Shown in pieces: positions 9,009-16,930 of a DNA stretch of 64,000 bases (position 1 is its first letter; each line of letters opens with the position of its first letter). The notes below the pieces were generated by a model, which saw nothing but the letters and a program-made list of their open reading frames with translations, was not told the DNA's origin and searched no databases. A program made the position numbers and the translations under genes. Origin of the DNA: Io17-Chloro-G2 sp965226915 (GTDB lineage: Bacteria > Chloroflexota > Dehalococcoidia > Lucifugimonadales > UBA3495). The stretch is from NCBI GenBank assembly GCA_965226915.1, contig CBDDEJ010000011.1, positions 1-64,000 on the forward strand, written 5' to 3'.

Positions 9009-9836
9009 TCATTTGATAAGGCCGAGCGTATAGAGATTATCTGAGAGGATGGTATCCATATTCTCGATCAACTCGTCTTCAGGGTCTCGAACATTGATGT
9101 ACCTGCCTGTCAGAGCGTCCACTTTTCCTGATACAAGAAACATCAGCTTGCTTGTGCCGTCTTCCATGGAGTTATCACGGCCTGCATCGAAACGCGCTCG
9201 AAATCGCTCACTAGATCCTTCCGGCATGTTCGTGGGATCTGCCACATACTCGGTTAAATCAGTGCGAACAAATCCCGGAGAATATGCGAACACGCATATC
9301 CCAAACTCCGTTACCGCAGCGGCCAAACATTTGGTGAATTGGCTTATTGCTGCCCTTGCTGCGCTGTACGAAGTCGTGTATGGATGCAGATTATATGCTG
9401 CCCCACTAGAAATGTTTACGATCCGGCCCCGCTTTCCGTCTATCATGCCTGGAAGGATGGCTCTGGTACAGATGTAAGGGCCTTTCACGTTGATTTCCAT
9501 GGCGCGCCACCAGTCATCAGGTTCTATTTCCCAGTCCCGACCTGTGGGCGTAACAACACCAGCGTTGTTTACGAGAATATCAATAGGCCGTAATTCACTC
9601 TCTATAGTCTTGACTACTTCTTCCATGCCAGCCTGGTCGGTCACATCCACCGAGAACCCAACCGCTTGACCACCTTCGTCCTTGATGGACTTCACCGTTT
9701 CGTTGATCTGGGAGTCAGTGCGGGCCGTTATCGCAACGGCAGAGCCCGCTGAGGCCATCGCCTGAGCAAATCCACGTCCTAATCCCCTGGCTCCTCCGGT
9801 GACGAGTGCTACCTGACCTGTCAGTTGTCCGGACAT
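9009..9836 (-). CDS. Short-chain dehydrogenase/reductase inside the nuo operon
   Basis: SDR-family NAD(P)-dependent oxidoreductase, 275 residues; substrate unknown. It has the Rossmann motif TGGARGLG (13-20), NNAG (90-93), the structural Asn in 'INVKG' (115) and Ser at 143/144. The active-site stretch reads YSAAR (157-161), so the normally invariant catalytic Lys of YxxxK is Arg (codon AGG). That makes normal SDR catalysis doubtful unless Arg substitutes. The gene lies co-directionally between the HicB-like gene and nuoD, so it is probably on the nuo transcript. Its DNA looks less GC-rich than its neighbours, suggesting later acquisition. An independent metabolic enzyme that hitch-hiked into the operon is the simplest reading. 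Confidence 0.88.
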   Translation of the reverse strand: MSGQLTGQVALVTGGARGLGRGFAQAMASAGSAVAITARTDSQINETVKSIKDEGGQAVGFSVDVTDQAGMEEVVKTIESELRPIDILVNNAGVVTPTGRDWEIEPDDWWRAMEINVKGPYICTRAILPGMIDGKRGRIVNISSGAAYNLHPYTTSYSAARAAISQFTKCLAAAVTEFGICVFAYSPGFVRTDLTEYVADPTNMPEGSSERFRARFDAGRDNSMEDGTSKLMFLVSGKVDALTGRYINVRDPEDELIENMDTILSDNLYTLGLIK

Positions 9837-9909
9837 TGCGCCGTCTCCTTGGTTTGCTCATTGGTGTTCTGTTTCCCCTGAACACACGACCCTCTAGCTA
9901 AAAGGCCGG

Positions 9910-10161
9910 TCAATCTACGAACTCCAGTTGAACCTCCGTGTCTTCTTCGACATCGGGGAAACCGGCGTCGGCCAATGTCTCGCTCAAACCTATGGTGCCG
10001 TCGTGGTCCTGGATCCACGCTCTGACAACCTCTACCAGTTCATCTTGGGCTGCTTCCACCGAGTCGCCCGATGCCTCCAGCGGAAGCTGGTCCACCTTGG
10101 CCAAATAGCACCCTTCATCCCAGGCGACCCTAGCTGTTAGCAGCACGCTTTCCACGGGCAT
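9910..10161 (-). CDS. Small HicB-like/UPF0150-type protein
   Basis: 83 residues. The stretch 'CYLAKVDQLPLEASGDSVEA' followed by 'AQDELVEVVRAWIQDH' resembles the HicB antitoxin-like fold, in which a strand-strand-helix unit begins with a Y-x-A-x-V-D-x-L-P pattern. No HicA toxin is adjacent, so it is either an orphan or a stand-alone member. Its ATG overlaps the nuoC stop by one base (TGATG), so it should be translated together with nuoC. The acidic C-terminus (DVEEDTEVQLEFVD) has no known motif. A link to complex I is suggested by position only; family assignment is moderate. Confidence 0.6.
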   Translation of the reverse strand: MPVESVLLTARVAWDEGCYLAKVDQLPLEASGDSVEAAQDELVEVVRAWIQDHDGTIGLSETLADAGFPDVEEDTEVQLEFVD

Positions 10162-10727
10162 CAGAACTCCTGGTATTCGTGGAAGGGGAATTCTTTCCGG
10201 CCGGGGAACCCTTCAAAACCTTCGTACAGCAGCAGGGGCGCCAGGTCGGGATGGCCTTCAAACACCACTCCAAATAGATCGTGGGCCTCGCGTTCGTACC
10301 AGTCTGCGGCGCGCCAGACCGATGTGACCGAAGGTGCCACGGGCGCCTCATATGGAAGATCGGCCTTGAGGACCATGCTCGCCTCGGGGTCCAAGGAATG
10401 AAGCATGTACACCAGCTGAAAACTTTCCTGGTAGTCCACGCATGCCAAGCACATCAACTGAGCGGCATTGATTCTAGGATCATTTTTAAGCACCCGGCAA
10501 GCCTTGGCCAGGTCGGCGGCTTCGATGGTGATCTGGGGCATATCTCGGAACGCGTCGATTCGGGGATGCAACTCCGCCAGAGCTCCTTGCAACCGGGTTA
10601 GCAGCTGCAAGGACGCCTGGCTCAACCCGCTCAGGTCGGCCTGTACGACGGTGTCCGTTTGGCCGGTGTCTGTTTGGTCAGAGGAATCTGGATGGCCGTT
10701 ATCCTGTTCGGCCACTTTCGCCCGCAT
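10161..10727 (-). CDS. nuoC: NADH-quinone oxidoreductase subunit C (30 kDa), operon 1
   Basis: Peripheral-arm subunit that packs against NuoD and NuoB; 188 residues. The family signature near the C-terminus is 'YEREAHDLFGVVFEGHPDLA' followed by 'LLLYEGFEGFPGRKEFPF'. The first 30 residues are polar (DSSDQTDTGQTDT) and look like a non-conserved extension. The gene overlaps the 3' end of nuoB and shares a TGATG junction with the HicB-like gene downstream. Confidence 0.94.
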   Translation of the reverse strand: MRAKVAEQDNGHPDSSDQTDTGQTDTVVQADLSGLSQASLQLLTRLQGALAELHPRIDAFRDMPQITIEAADLAKACRVLKNDPRINAAQLMCLACVDYQESFQLVYMLHSLDPEASMVLKADLPYEAPVAPSVTSVWRAADWYEREAHDLFGVVFEGHPDLAPLLLYEGFEGFPGRKEFPFHEYQEF

Positions 10728-11235
10728 CCTGCATGATTTTTTCCTGGAGCTTCATGATGCCGTAAAGCAGGGCCTCCGGCCGCGGCGGACAGCCGGGGAC
10801 ATAAACGTCCACCGGCACGATGTGGTCCACCCCCATTACAACGGAATAAGACCGGTAGTAGGGACCTCCGTTAGTGGCGCAACTACCCATGGCTATGACC
10901 CATTTGGGGTCGGGCATTTGCTCATAGAGCAGACGTATCGGGTCGGCCATCTTTTTGACCACGGTGCCGGCCACGATCATGACGTCGGACTGCCGGGGCG
11001 ATGGCCAGGTAACAACTCCGAAGCGATCGAAATCGTAGTGTGCCATATAGGTCGAGATCATCTCGATCGCGCAGCAAGCAAGCCCGAAACTCAAGGTCCA
11101 GAGGGAAGACTTGCGGGCCATGGCGAACAACTGCTCTGTGGTGGCCGTGATCACTCCCGGGACCTTGCCAGCAGTCGTTTGGCTTAGCAGGCTGGGAGAT
11201 GGCCGGTTGCCGCCGCCTGATGTTATTTCTGCCAT
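10699..11235 (-). CDS. nuoB: NADH-quinone oxidoreductase subunit B, operon 1
   Basis: Carries the terminal [4Fe-4S] cluster N2 that reduces quinone. From the ATG at 11235 (178 residues) the ligands are C54 and C55 ('FGLACCAIEM'), C119 ('MGSCATNGGPY') and C149 ('VPGCPPRPE'). I prefer this start to one 7 codons upstream because an AGGGAG lies about 6 nt before it and the overlap with nuoA is shorter. It overlaps nuoC by 29 bp. The N-terminal 35 residues are Ser/Gly-rich and not conserved. Confidence 0.96.
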   Translation of the reverse strand: MAEITSGGGNRPSPSLLSQTTAGKVPGVITATTEQLFAMARKSSLWTLSFGLACCAIEMISTYMAHYDFDRFGVVTWPSPRQSDVMIVAGTVVKKMADPIRLLYEQMPDPKWVIAMGSCATNGGPYYRSYSVVMGVDHIVPVDVYVPGCPPRPEALLYGIMKLQEKIMQDAGESGRTG

Positions 11236-11624
11236 TCCAGCGCTCCCTTCTTCCAAGCATATACGATGGCGAAAAAAAGTACGCCCAAGAACAACATCAT
11301 GGAGTAAAAGGGAATCGGGTTGGCTTCGACGACCTTCTGATGCATGAAGATCACGGCCCAGGGAAATAGGAAGACGGCCTCTACGTCGAATATCAAAAAG
11401 AGAATGGCGAAGATATAGAACCGGACGTTGATATTAGACCAACTGTAGGGCGTTGGAGGGATTCCGCACTCGTAGGGAGATAGCTTGATTTCGGAGGGGC
11501 GCCGGGAGGAAATGATCCTAGAGGTGCCGAACATTCCCATGATAGCCACGGCGGCGACTACGGCCGATAGGGCAACCGCAGTCCAATTAGCAGCGAATAT
11601 ACCGGGGTCGAAAGCCTGTAGCAT
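11223..11624 (-). CDS. nuoA: NADH-quinone oxidoreductase subunit A, operon 1
   Basis: First gene of nuo operon 1; 133 residues with three membrane helices. It contains 'LSPYECGIPPTPYSWSNINV' and 'ILFLIFDVEAVFLFPWAV', the family hallmarks (conserved Cys loop and the acidic TM2). It ends in the usual basic 'YAWKKGALEW'. A good sigma70-type promoter lies about 90 bp upstream (11714-11743), and the left end of IS1380-type copy 1 begins about 250 bp upstream, beyond that promoter. Confidence 0.96.
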   Translation of the reverse strand: MLQAFDPGIFAANWTAVALSAVVAAVAIMGMFGTSRIISSRRPSEIKLSPYECGIPPTPYSWSNINVRFYIFAILFLIFDVEAVFLFPWAVIFMHQKVVEANPIPFYSMMLFLGVLFFAIVYAWKKGALEWQK

Positions 11625-11713
11625 TATGGCGGGTTTTACCCACGTAATTCAGCGATTGAGAGCCTGGATTTTGGAGGTCGACTCGCCGAGAAATCGGCGT
11701 GAAAACGTCTACA

Positions 11714-11743
11714 AATATAACATCGGCACGCGAAGTGTGTCAA
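11714..11743 (-). promoter_or_regulatory. Predicted sigma70-type promoter of nuo operon 1
   Basis: On the minus strand TTGACA (11743-11738) is separated by 18 bp from TATATT (11719-11714). Transcription would begin near 11707, giving a leader of about 80 nt before the nuoA ATG at 11624. The IS copy upstream starts at 11878, so the insertion leaves this promoter intact. The remaining upstream DNA (11744-11877) shows nothing recognisable. Confidence 0.65.
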
Positions 11744-11877
11744 TTTTGCGTGGGGTCAAATCAAGGCGGTTTTCCCAAGCCTGACACTCAGGATACGCGA
11801 TGGTCCAGCCGTCCCATCCATCCATGATGGACCTTGCCCACAGGCTTGTCTAGCCGTCTTTAGAGGCTGCCCGCTAA

Positions 11878-13597
11878 GCCCGAATCCACCGATAGAGGGC
11901 GTGTCGCGACAGGGCGGATAGGGAAGGAAGTGCTCCTCTGAATCTGGGATAATGGTTTTATAACAGAAAACCGACCAGAAACAAGGAGCACCCAATAGAT
12001 GCGACCACGCAACCACCTCGACCGCATCCACATCTCCTTCGACGACCACCGCCTGGTCAACAATGCCGGCCTGCTCCTTCCCGCCACCTTGGCCTTGCAC
12101 CTCGGCCTTTCCCAACTGGTTGACCGGCGCCTGGACCTGGGCCGGGCCCCAGGCCGAGCCAACACCGGTGACAAGATGATGACGCTGGTGGCATCTGCGT
12201 TGGCGGGCGGCGACTGCATCGACGACGCCGATGCGCTGCGCGCCGGCGGGACAGCCTGCACCCTGGGCAGTGTGCTCAAGGCGCCCTCCACCCTGGGCGC
12301 CTTCCTGCGCAGCTTTCGCTGGGGCCACGTCCGCCAACTGGACCGGGTGAGCCGCGAGTTGCTGGCCCGGGCCTGGCAGGCCGGAGCCGGACCCGGCGAC
12401 GCACCATTTACCATCGACCTTGATTCGACGATCTGCGAGACCTACGGACTGGCCAAGGAGGGCGCCCGCCACCACGGCTACACCGGCGCCCGGGGCTATC
12501 ACCCGCTGTTGGCCGTCGCCGCCGGCGCCGGCGACGTGCTGATGTCCCGGCTGCGCGAGGGCCGCGCCAACACCGCCCGCGGGGCCGCCCACTTCCTGCG
12601 GGAGACGGTGGGGCGGGTGCGCTACGCTGGCGCCAGCGGGCAGATCACCCTGCGGGCCGACAGCGGCTTCTATACCCACGCCGTGGTCGCCGTCTGCCGC
12701 AAGCTGGACGTGCGCTTCTCCATCACCATCCGCCAGCACAAAAGCCTGCGCAATCTCATCGAGGCCATACCCGAAGCTGCCTGGACGCCGATTCCCTACT
12801 GGATGGACGGCGCCGCCGCTGTGGCCGAGACGACTTATACCCCCTTCCAGAGTGAGCCGGACGCCGCGCCGGTGCGGCTCATCGTCCGGCGGGTGCAGCC
12901 GACCCCCGGTTCCCAACTGGCCCTCTTCGCCACCTACAGTTATCACCGCTTCATCACCGACCGGGACGGAGAGACCCTGGAACTGGAGGCCGACCACCGC
13001 CGCCACGCCGAGATCGAGAATGCGATACGCGACCTCAAGTACGGCGTCGGGTTGAACCACATGCCGTCCGGCCGCTTCGCCGCCAACGGCGCCTGGCTGG
13101 CCGTCCAGGTGATGTCCCACACCTGGCCCGCTGGACCGCGCGCATCGGCCTGGGCGAGCAGATCGTGACCACCAAGACCCTCAGGCGACGGTTCTTCTCC
13201 CTGGCCGGACGGCTCACCCGCTCGGCGCGCCGCCTCACCCTGCATCTGCCCCAGCGCTGGCCTTGGGAAACCCAGTTCAGTCGCGCCCTGGCCCGGCTGC
13301 GCGCCCTGCCACTCCCAGCCTGACGACCCGTCTGCAACTGACCCGCCATCCGGCCAACTGAACGTCCCGGCAAACTCGCGCCAGTCCCGGTCCGCGAGCG
13401 CCTCTTCCCGTGTCCTATCCCGCCATCTCGCTCAGCACAGCCACTGCAGACCGCCATCGGCGCCCCCAAAAGCGCCTGCGACCGCCCGCCAACCTCCCGT
13501 CTACCCGAATTCAAGCCCGGATCATCGCGCCTGCAACTCCCTCCCCCCTCTTCCGCTGTCCTCACCCCCTCCATCCGGGTCCATCGGTGGATTCGGA
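11878..13597 (+). mobile_element. IS1380-family element, copy 1 (1720 bp)
   Basis: The ends are GCCCGAATCCACCGAT on the left and ATCGGTGGATTCGGA on the right, an inverted repeat of about 14 bp (CCGAATCCACCGAT). It is one base shorter than copies 2 and 3 (1721 bp), matching the single-base deletion in its transposase. The flanking tetramers are CTAA (left) and TTAG (right), reverse complements rather than a direct repeat, so no clean target duplication is visible. Just inside the left end, GTGCTCCT (11930-11937) and AGGAGCAC (11984-11991) form a hairpin that covers the transposase ribosome-binding site. Confidence 0.9.
11999..13323 (+). pseudogene. IS1380-family transposase, copy 1, frameshifted near C-terminus
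   Basis: DDE transposase of the IS1380 type, 441 residues when intact. Visible catalytic regions are 'IDLDSTICETYG', 'LRADSGFYTHAV' and 'HAEIENAIRDLKYG' (the D, D and E). Compared with copies 2 and 3, one base is missing around 13112-13125 (GATGTCCCACACCTGG against GATGGCCCACAACCTGG). The frame therefore ends early at 13168 with 389 residues and loses the last 65 or so. Trp268, which is a stop in copies 2 and 3, is intact here (TGG). It starts at the ATG 11999 after AAGGAG. Confidence 0.9.
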
Positions 13598-13611
13598 TTA
13601 GATATAGATAC

Positions 13612-14757
13612 TTACGACCCTGCCCTCAGAGCCGTGGAGGACACATCCTCCCGGAACTGGGACTCGGTAATCTCCTGGAAAAGCGGCCTGAACCCTTCGG
13701 GCACTGGGACATCCGCCAGGGTTTTGAACACGCCGTCATCGTCGCGGCCGGCCACCAGGATCTTGCAACCAGCGGCCCAAATCTCGGCCAGAGCGGCGAG
13801 CATTTCGTCGGACGAATCGCCGTAGTACCGGGGGGCGACCAGCCGCACCGCCGTGTCCCACCCGATGACAAAAGGACAGCCGGGCAACAGGTGGGCCTTC
13901 TTCCGAAAGGTCTCAGCCCTGGTTAACACCACCGTTGCTTTGCCTTGAAACTGGGTTAGACGTTCCTTGATTTCTGCAGCTTCCAGAGGCGGCTTGTCCA
14001 CGTTCGCCACCGAAAGCTCGAAGTAGACCTGCTTGCCGGTGAGTTTCCCAGCAATGTCGGCCAACTTTTGGTGTCCTTGGTGAAAGGGCCGGAAGGAACC
14101 CGGCAATATGGCGGCGGACACCGGCGCGCCGACTGCCATTCTCCCATCGGGATGGACCGTCACGATGCCGGCCTCCCCTGCTAGGAGAAGTTCGATGGGG
14201 TCTGGGTGAACAGTGCGTTCAACTTCTAGGTGGTCGCCATCGGTCAGCCCCAGGTCCAACTCCGATTCAACGCCCGAGACGGCGGACAACGCGTTGATCA
14301 CCAGGCGGCTCACCAACTCATCCTCTCCCGCCCGGTCGCGCAAGCCCTTGTTGAGCAGAAGACCGTATGTCGTGCATCCGGTTTCGTCCCACGCCGCCAC
14401 GTAAGCCCGGTGCTCGCCGCGTTTGGGCCGGTCGGTGGCAATGGTGGCCGTGCAAGCGATGCCCACGACCGGCGGGGGTTGCGGCGCTTCGTCCTCACGC
14501 AACGCCAACGCCCGGCGATATGCGGCGCCGGCCATCTCCCAGGCGGTGTGGCTGGAAACGTACTGGTCGGGCTCGTGGCCGAGAAACCCGATCATGGAAA
14601 GCCTGCCGTAAGGCACCAACACTTCCAGCAAGGTCCGGGAAGCGCCGGCCACGCCCAACAACCAGGTAATCGATTGATTTCCAGCGCCGGCCACGGCCAA
14701 AACGGCCTGTGGTTGGGAGTCATGGATCCTCTGGATGATTCCCTCTACGTCACCCAT
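13612..14757 (-). CDS. CinA-like domain fused to NadD-like nucleotidyltransferase
   Basis: 381-residue two-domain protein. Residues about 1-190 resemble the CinA C-terminal (nicotinamide-nucleotide amidase-like) fold: 'AVAGAGNQSITWLLGVAGAS' and 'VVGIACTATIATDRPKRGEH'. Residues about 210-381 are a HxGH-class nucleotidyltransferase: 'AAILPGSFRPFHQGHQKLAD' with H-Q-G-H, and a C-terminal 'EDVSSTALRAG' resembling the ISSTxxR loop of NadD-type enzymes. The pairing of a pyridine-nucleotide amidase-like and an adenylyltransferase-like domain suggests NAD salvage or repair, but neither activity can be proven from sequence. IS copy 1 ends only 14 bp beyond the stop. It probably forms an operon with the two upstream genes. 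Confidence 0.75.
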   Translation of the reverse strand: MGDVEGIIQRIHDSQPQAVLAVAGAGNQSITWLLGVAGASRTLLEVLVPYGRLSMIGFLGHEPDQYVSSHTAWEMAGAAYRRALALREDEAPQPPPVVGIACTATIATDRPKRGEHRAYVAAWDETGCTTYGLLLNKGLRDRAGEDELVSRLVINALSAVSGVESELDLGLTDGDHLEVERTVHPDPIELLLAGEAGIVTVHPDGRMAVGAPVSAAILPGSFRPFHQGHQKLADIAGKLTGKQVYFELSVANVDKPPLEAAEIKERLTQFQGKATVVLTRAETFRKKAHLLPGCPFVIGWDTAVRLVAPRYYGDSSDEMLAALAEIWAAGCKILVAGRDDDGVFKTLADVPVPEGFRPLFQEITESQFREDVSSTALRAGS

Positions 14758-14794
14758 AGGCTCTCAATGAGCATAATCCTGTTCTCAGCCACTA

Positions 14795-15394
14795 TCATTG
14801 ATTTGAGTGGGTGAAGCGGGTGTTGAGATCGATTCGGTTCAAAAGCGTCTTAGAAATATCAATCTCCCCAGCGATCTTCCGATCCCACTCTTCCATCCAA
14901 TCAGCAGGCAGCCGGCGTCGTGCGTCTCTCCACCACAGGGGCGAATCTTCCCCCGAATTATCTTGAAGAGTATCACCGCCAACCACGTCGGCCAAAAAGC
15001 AGGTCATATCGCCGCCGTCCATGGCGTTGACCACCCGGCAGTCCAAATAACCCCAGCAAGCCTCTAGCAATGGGCTTCCCGTTTCTCCGGGCCTAAATGC
15101 GACGTCCTTCAATTTATCCTGATCCCGTCCTGACACAAATCCGAAGCTCTTTATTAGGTCAAGCTGGTCACGGCGAAGAAAGTTCAAGGCAAATGCGCCG
15201 CTTTCGTAGATCATGCCATGACTGTGATTGGTCTTGTAAATCTGGAGCAGCACTCTGGGCATGTCGGGAACGATGGACGCAGCTGCAATGGCGACGGCGA
15301 TCTGGACGTTGCTACGGTCCTGCCAGTGCGAAGTGACAGCGGCGATGGGGGACCACAGGTTGCCCATCATGGGGGCGATTCGTCGATATTCCAT
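14795..15394 (-). CDS. Flavin reductase-like, FMN-binding domain protein
   Basis: 199 residues, resembling the flavin reductase-like split-barrel family. Seen are 'MMGNLWSPIAAVTSHWQDRS' with 'NVQIAVAIAAASIVPDMPRV' (the core in which FMN phosphate binds) and 'FALNFLRRDQLDLIKSFGFV' (the usual FxxNxL block). Such proteins either reduce free flavin with NAD(P)H or bind FMN as oxygenase or reductase partners. It lies 37 bp upstream of the CinA/NadD-like gene on the same strand, so they are probably co-transcribed. The specific substrate is unknown. Confidence 0.78.
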   Translation of the reverse strand: MEYRRIAPMMGNLWSPIAAVTSHWQDRSNVQIAVAIAAASIVPDMPRVLLQIYKTNHSHGMIYESGAFALNFLRRDQLDLIKSFGFVSGRDQDKLKDVAFRPGETGSPLLEACWGYLDCRVVNAMDGGDMTCFLADVVGGDTLQDNSGEDSPLWWRDARRRLPADWMEEWDRKIAGEIDISKTLLNRIDLNTRFTHSNQ

Positions 15395-15507
15395 GGATCA
15401 CACAAAGGCCGAAGGCTAATCAGCAGATGGGTTGACCTGAGCCGGCAGTGTAACACCACGTTTTTCGCCGGGTCCAGCCCAGCCGGTTTGGATACGATTG
15501 GCCACGG

Positions 15508-16584
15508 CTACCAGTGAGGGGAGAAATCTTCCACCGTGTTATTCGTTAGCCGGTGTTGCCGGGAGCCGTCGGCGTTCATCACAAAGATCTCCGACTGGCC
15601 GTACAGGCTGGATACAAAGGCGATTTGGCTTCCGTCGGAAGACCAATCCGGATCAAGATCATCGGCTTCATTGTTGGTCAGCCGCCTTTGTTTTGACCCG
15701 TCAGCCCTAATGGAATATATTTCCGCGCTTCCCTCACGGAGGGAAACGAAGGCGATGCTCCGGGCGTCCGGCGACCAGTTGGGCGACAGATCGTCAGCCT
15801 CGTGCTGGGTCAACCGGATGACTTCGACTCCGTCCTGCCAGGCGCCACCGCCCATCTTTTTCAAGACGAACAGATCGGCGTTACCTTCCTCCCAGCGTAC
15901 GAAAGCGATGTGCTTCCCGTCGGGAGACCACACGGGGTCCCGGTCAATTCCTGCGGTCAGGCGCACCAGGTCGACGCCATCGGGATTTCGCAACCACAGG
16001 CCTCGCTCATCAGTTGAGCTCACAGTTGAGTTCTCCGGAGCTCTCTCGTTGTAGTACACCAGCCATTCGCCGTTGGGAGACCAGTCTCCCAGTATGTTCT
16101 CGGCGCCGTTAAACGTGATCTTGGTGGCCGGGCCTCCAGCCGCGCTCATGAGAAAGACCTCCGGCGTGCCTTCTTGTTCAGATATGAACGCCAAGCTTTT
16201 GCCATCGGGCGACCATCGGGGATATAGGTCGTCTCCACCGTTATGAGTCAAGCGGATGGTGGATCCAGTATCCAGGTCCACAACGTTGATCTCCATGTCT
16301 CCAGCCTGGTCGGAAATGTAGGCAATCTTCCGCCCGTCCGGCGCCCATTGGGGTTGGAGGTCTCGGCTGGTGTTGTTGGTTATTCGCGAGGCTTCCCTCG
16401 TTTTGGTGTCCATCACGACGATCTCAGGGTCGCCACCCACCACCGAAACAAACACGAGCTGGCCGCCAGCCGCCGAACCACACGCCGTCAAGAAAAGCGC
16501 CATCAAAAGCGCGGCTGCTAAGGCTCGCGGTCCCGATGCCCGTCCCGATACTGGCACTATTGTGATGTACCTCATTCCAATCAC
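15508..16584 (-). CDS. TolB/PD40-type beta-propeller lipoprotein
   Basis: 358 residues. A signal peptide ends in a lipobox (ALFLTAC|GS), so it should be an exported lipoprotein. The rest consists of about seven repeats of about 42 residues with the PD40 pattern 'WSPDGKxIAFVS ... EIYxxxADGSxxxRLTNN'. This is the TolB/DPP-like propeller, usually a protein- or ligand-binding scaffold. Two starts are possible: GTG at 16584 or ATG at 16575. No Tol-Pal genes are nearby, so the true TolB role should not be assumed. It is divergent from the amidohydrolase across a 346-bp gap. Confidence 0.85.
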   Translation of the reverse strand: MIGMRYITIVPVSGRASGPRALAAALLMALFLTACGSAAGGQLVFVSVVGGDPEIVVMDTKTREASRITNNTSRDLQPQWAPDGRKIAYISDQAGDMEINVVDLDTGSTIRLTHNGGDDLYPRWSPDGKSLAFISEQEGTPEVFLMSAAGGPATKITFNGAENILGDWSPNGEWLVYYNERAPENSTVSSTDERGLWLRNPDGVDLVRLTAGIDRDPVWSPDGKHIAFVRWEEGNADLFVLKKMGGGAWQDGVEVIRLTQHEADDLSPNWSPDARSIAFVSLREGSAEIYSIRADGSKQRRLTNNEADDLDPDWSSDGSQIAFVSSLYGQSEIFVMNADGSRQHRLTNNTVEDFSPHW

Positions 16585-16853
16585 CGAGCGGCCTTACAAC
16601 ACCTATAAGACTCTGGTCTATCTTAGTCCTGGGAGTATCATCAAATTTATACTATTCTTAGATTATAGCTAATGTTCACGATCAATCTCCTATCCGAGTC
16701 CACTCGATTTTCAGTCAAATCTGTCCCAATAATGAACGCCCAGGGCGACGAACGAAAGGCGACGAAAAATGCTATTCAAGCAGATCTTTCCTGATACCGA
16801 AATTTTTCGGCCGGCGCCATGGCGAGATGACCTGCCCACGGCCGATCCGTGTC

Positions 16854-16882
16854 TTGACAAGCCCACTTCGGTTATTTAGCAT
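16854..16882 (+). promoter_or_regulatory. Predicted sigma70-type promoter of the amidohydrolase gene
   Basis: TTGACA (16854-16859), a 17-bp spacer and TAGCAT (16877-16882); expected start near 16889, about 40 nt before the ATG at 16931. The rest of the 16585-16853 gap is relatively AT-rich, especially near 16640-16675, but contains no gene I can support. Confidence 0.65.
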
Positions 16883-16930
16883 CCTGGTTTTAACGACCGT
16901 GTTTTAACGCCCTGCAAATCGGAGGAGCGA

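Noticed and set aside
11756..13120. Long minus-strand open frame (454 codons) across IS1380-type copy 1, with similar ones across copies 2-4
   Set aside because: It is antisense to a clear DDE transposase; the GC-rich codon bias of the plus-strand gene keeps the opposite frame open. The product is His/Gly/Ala-rich without domain features.
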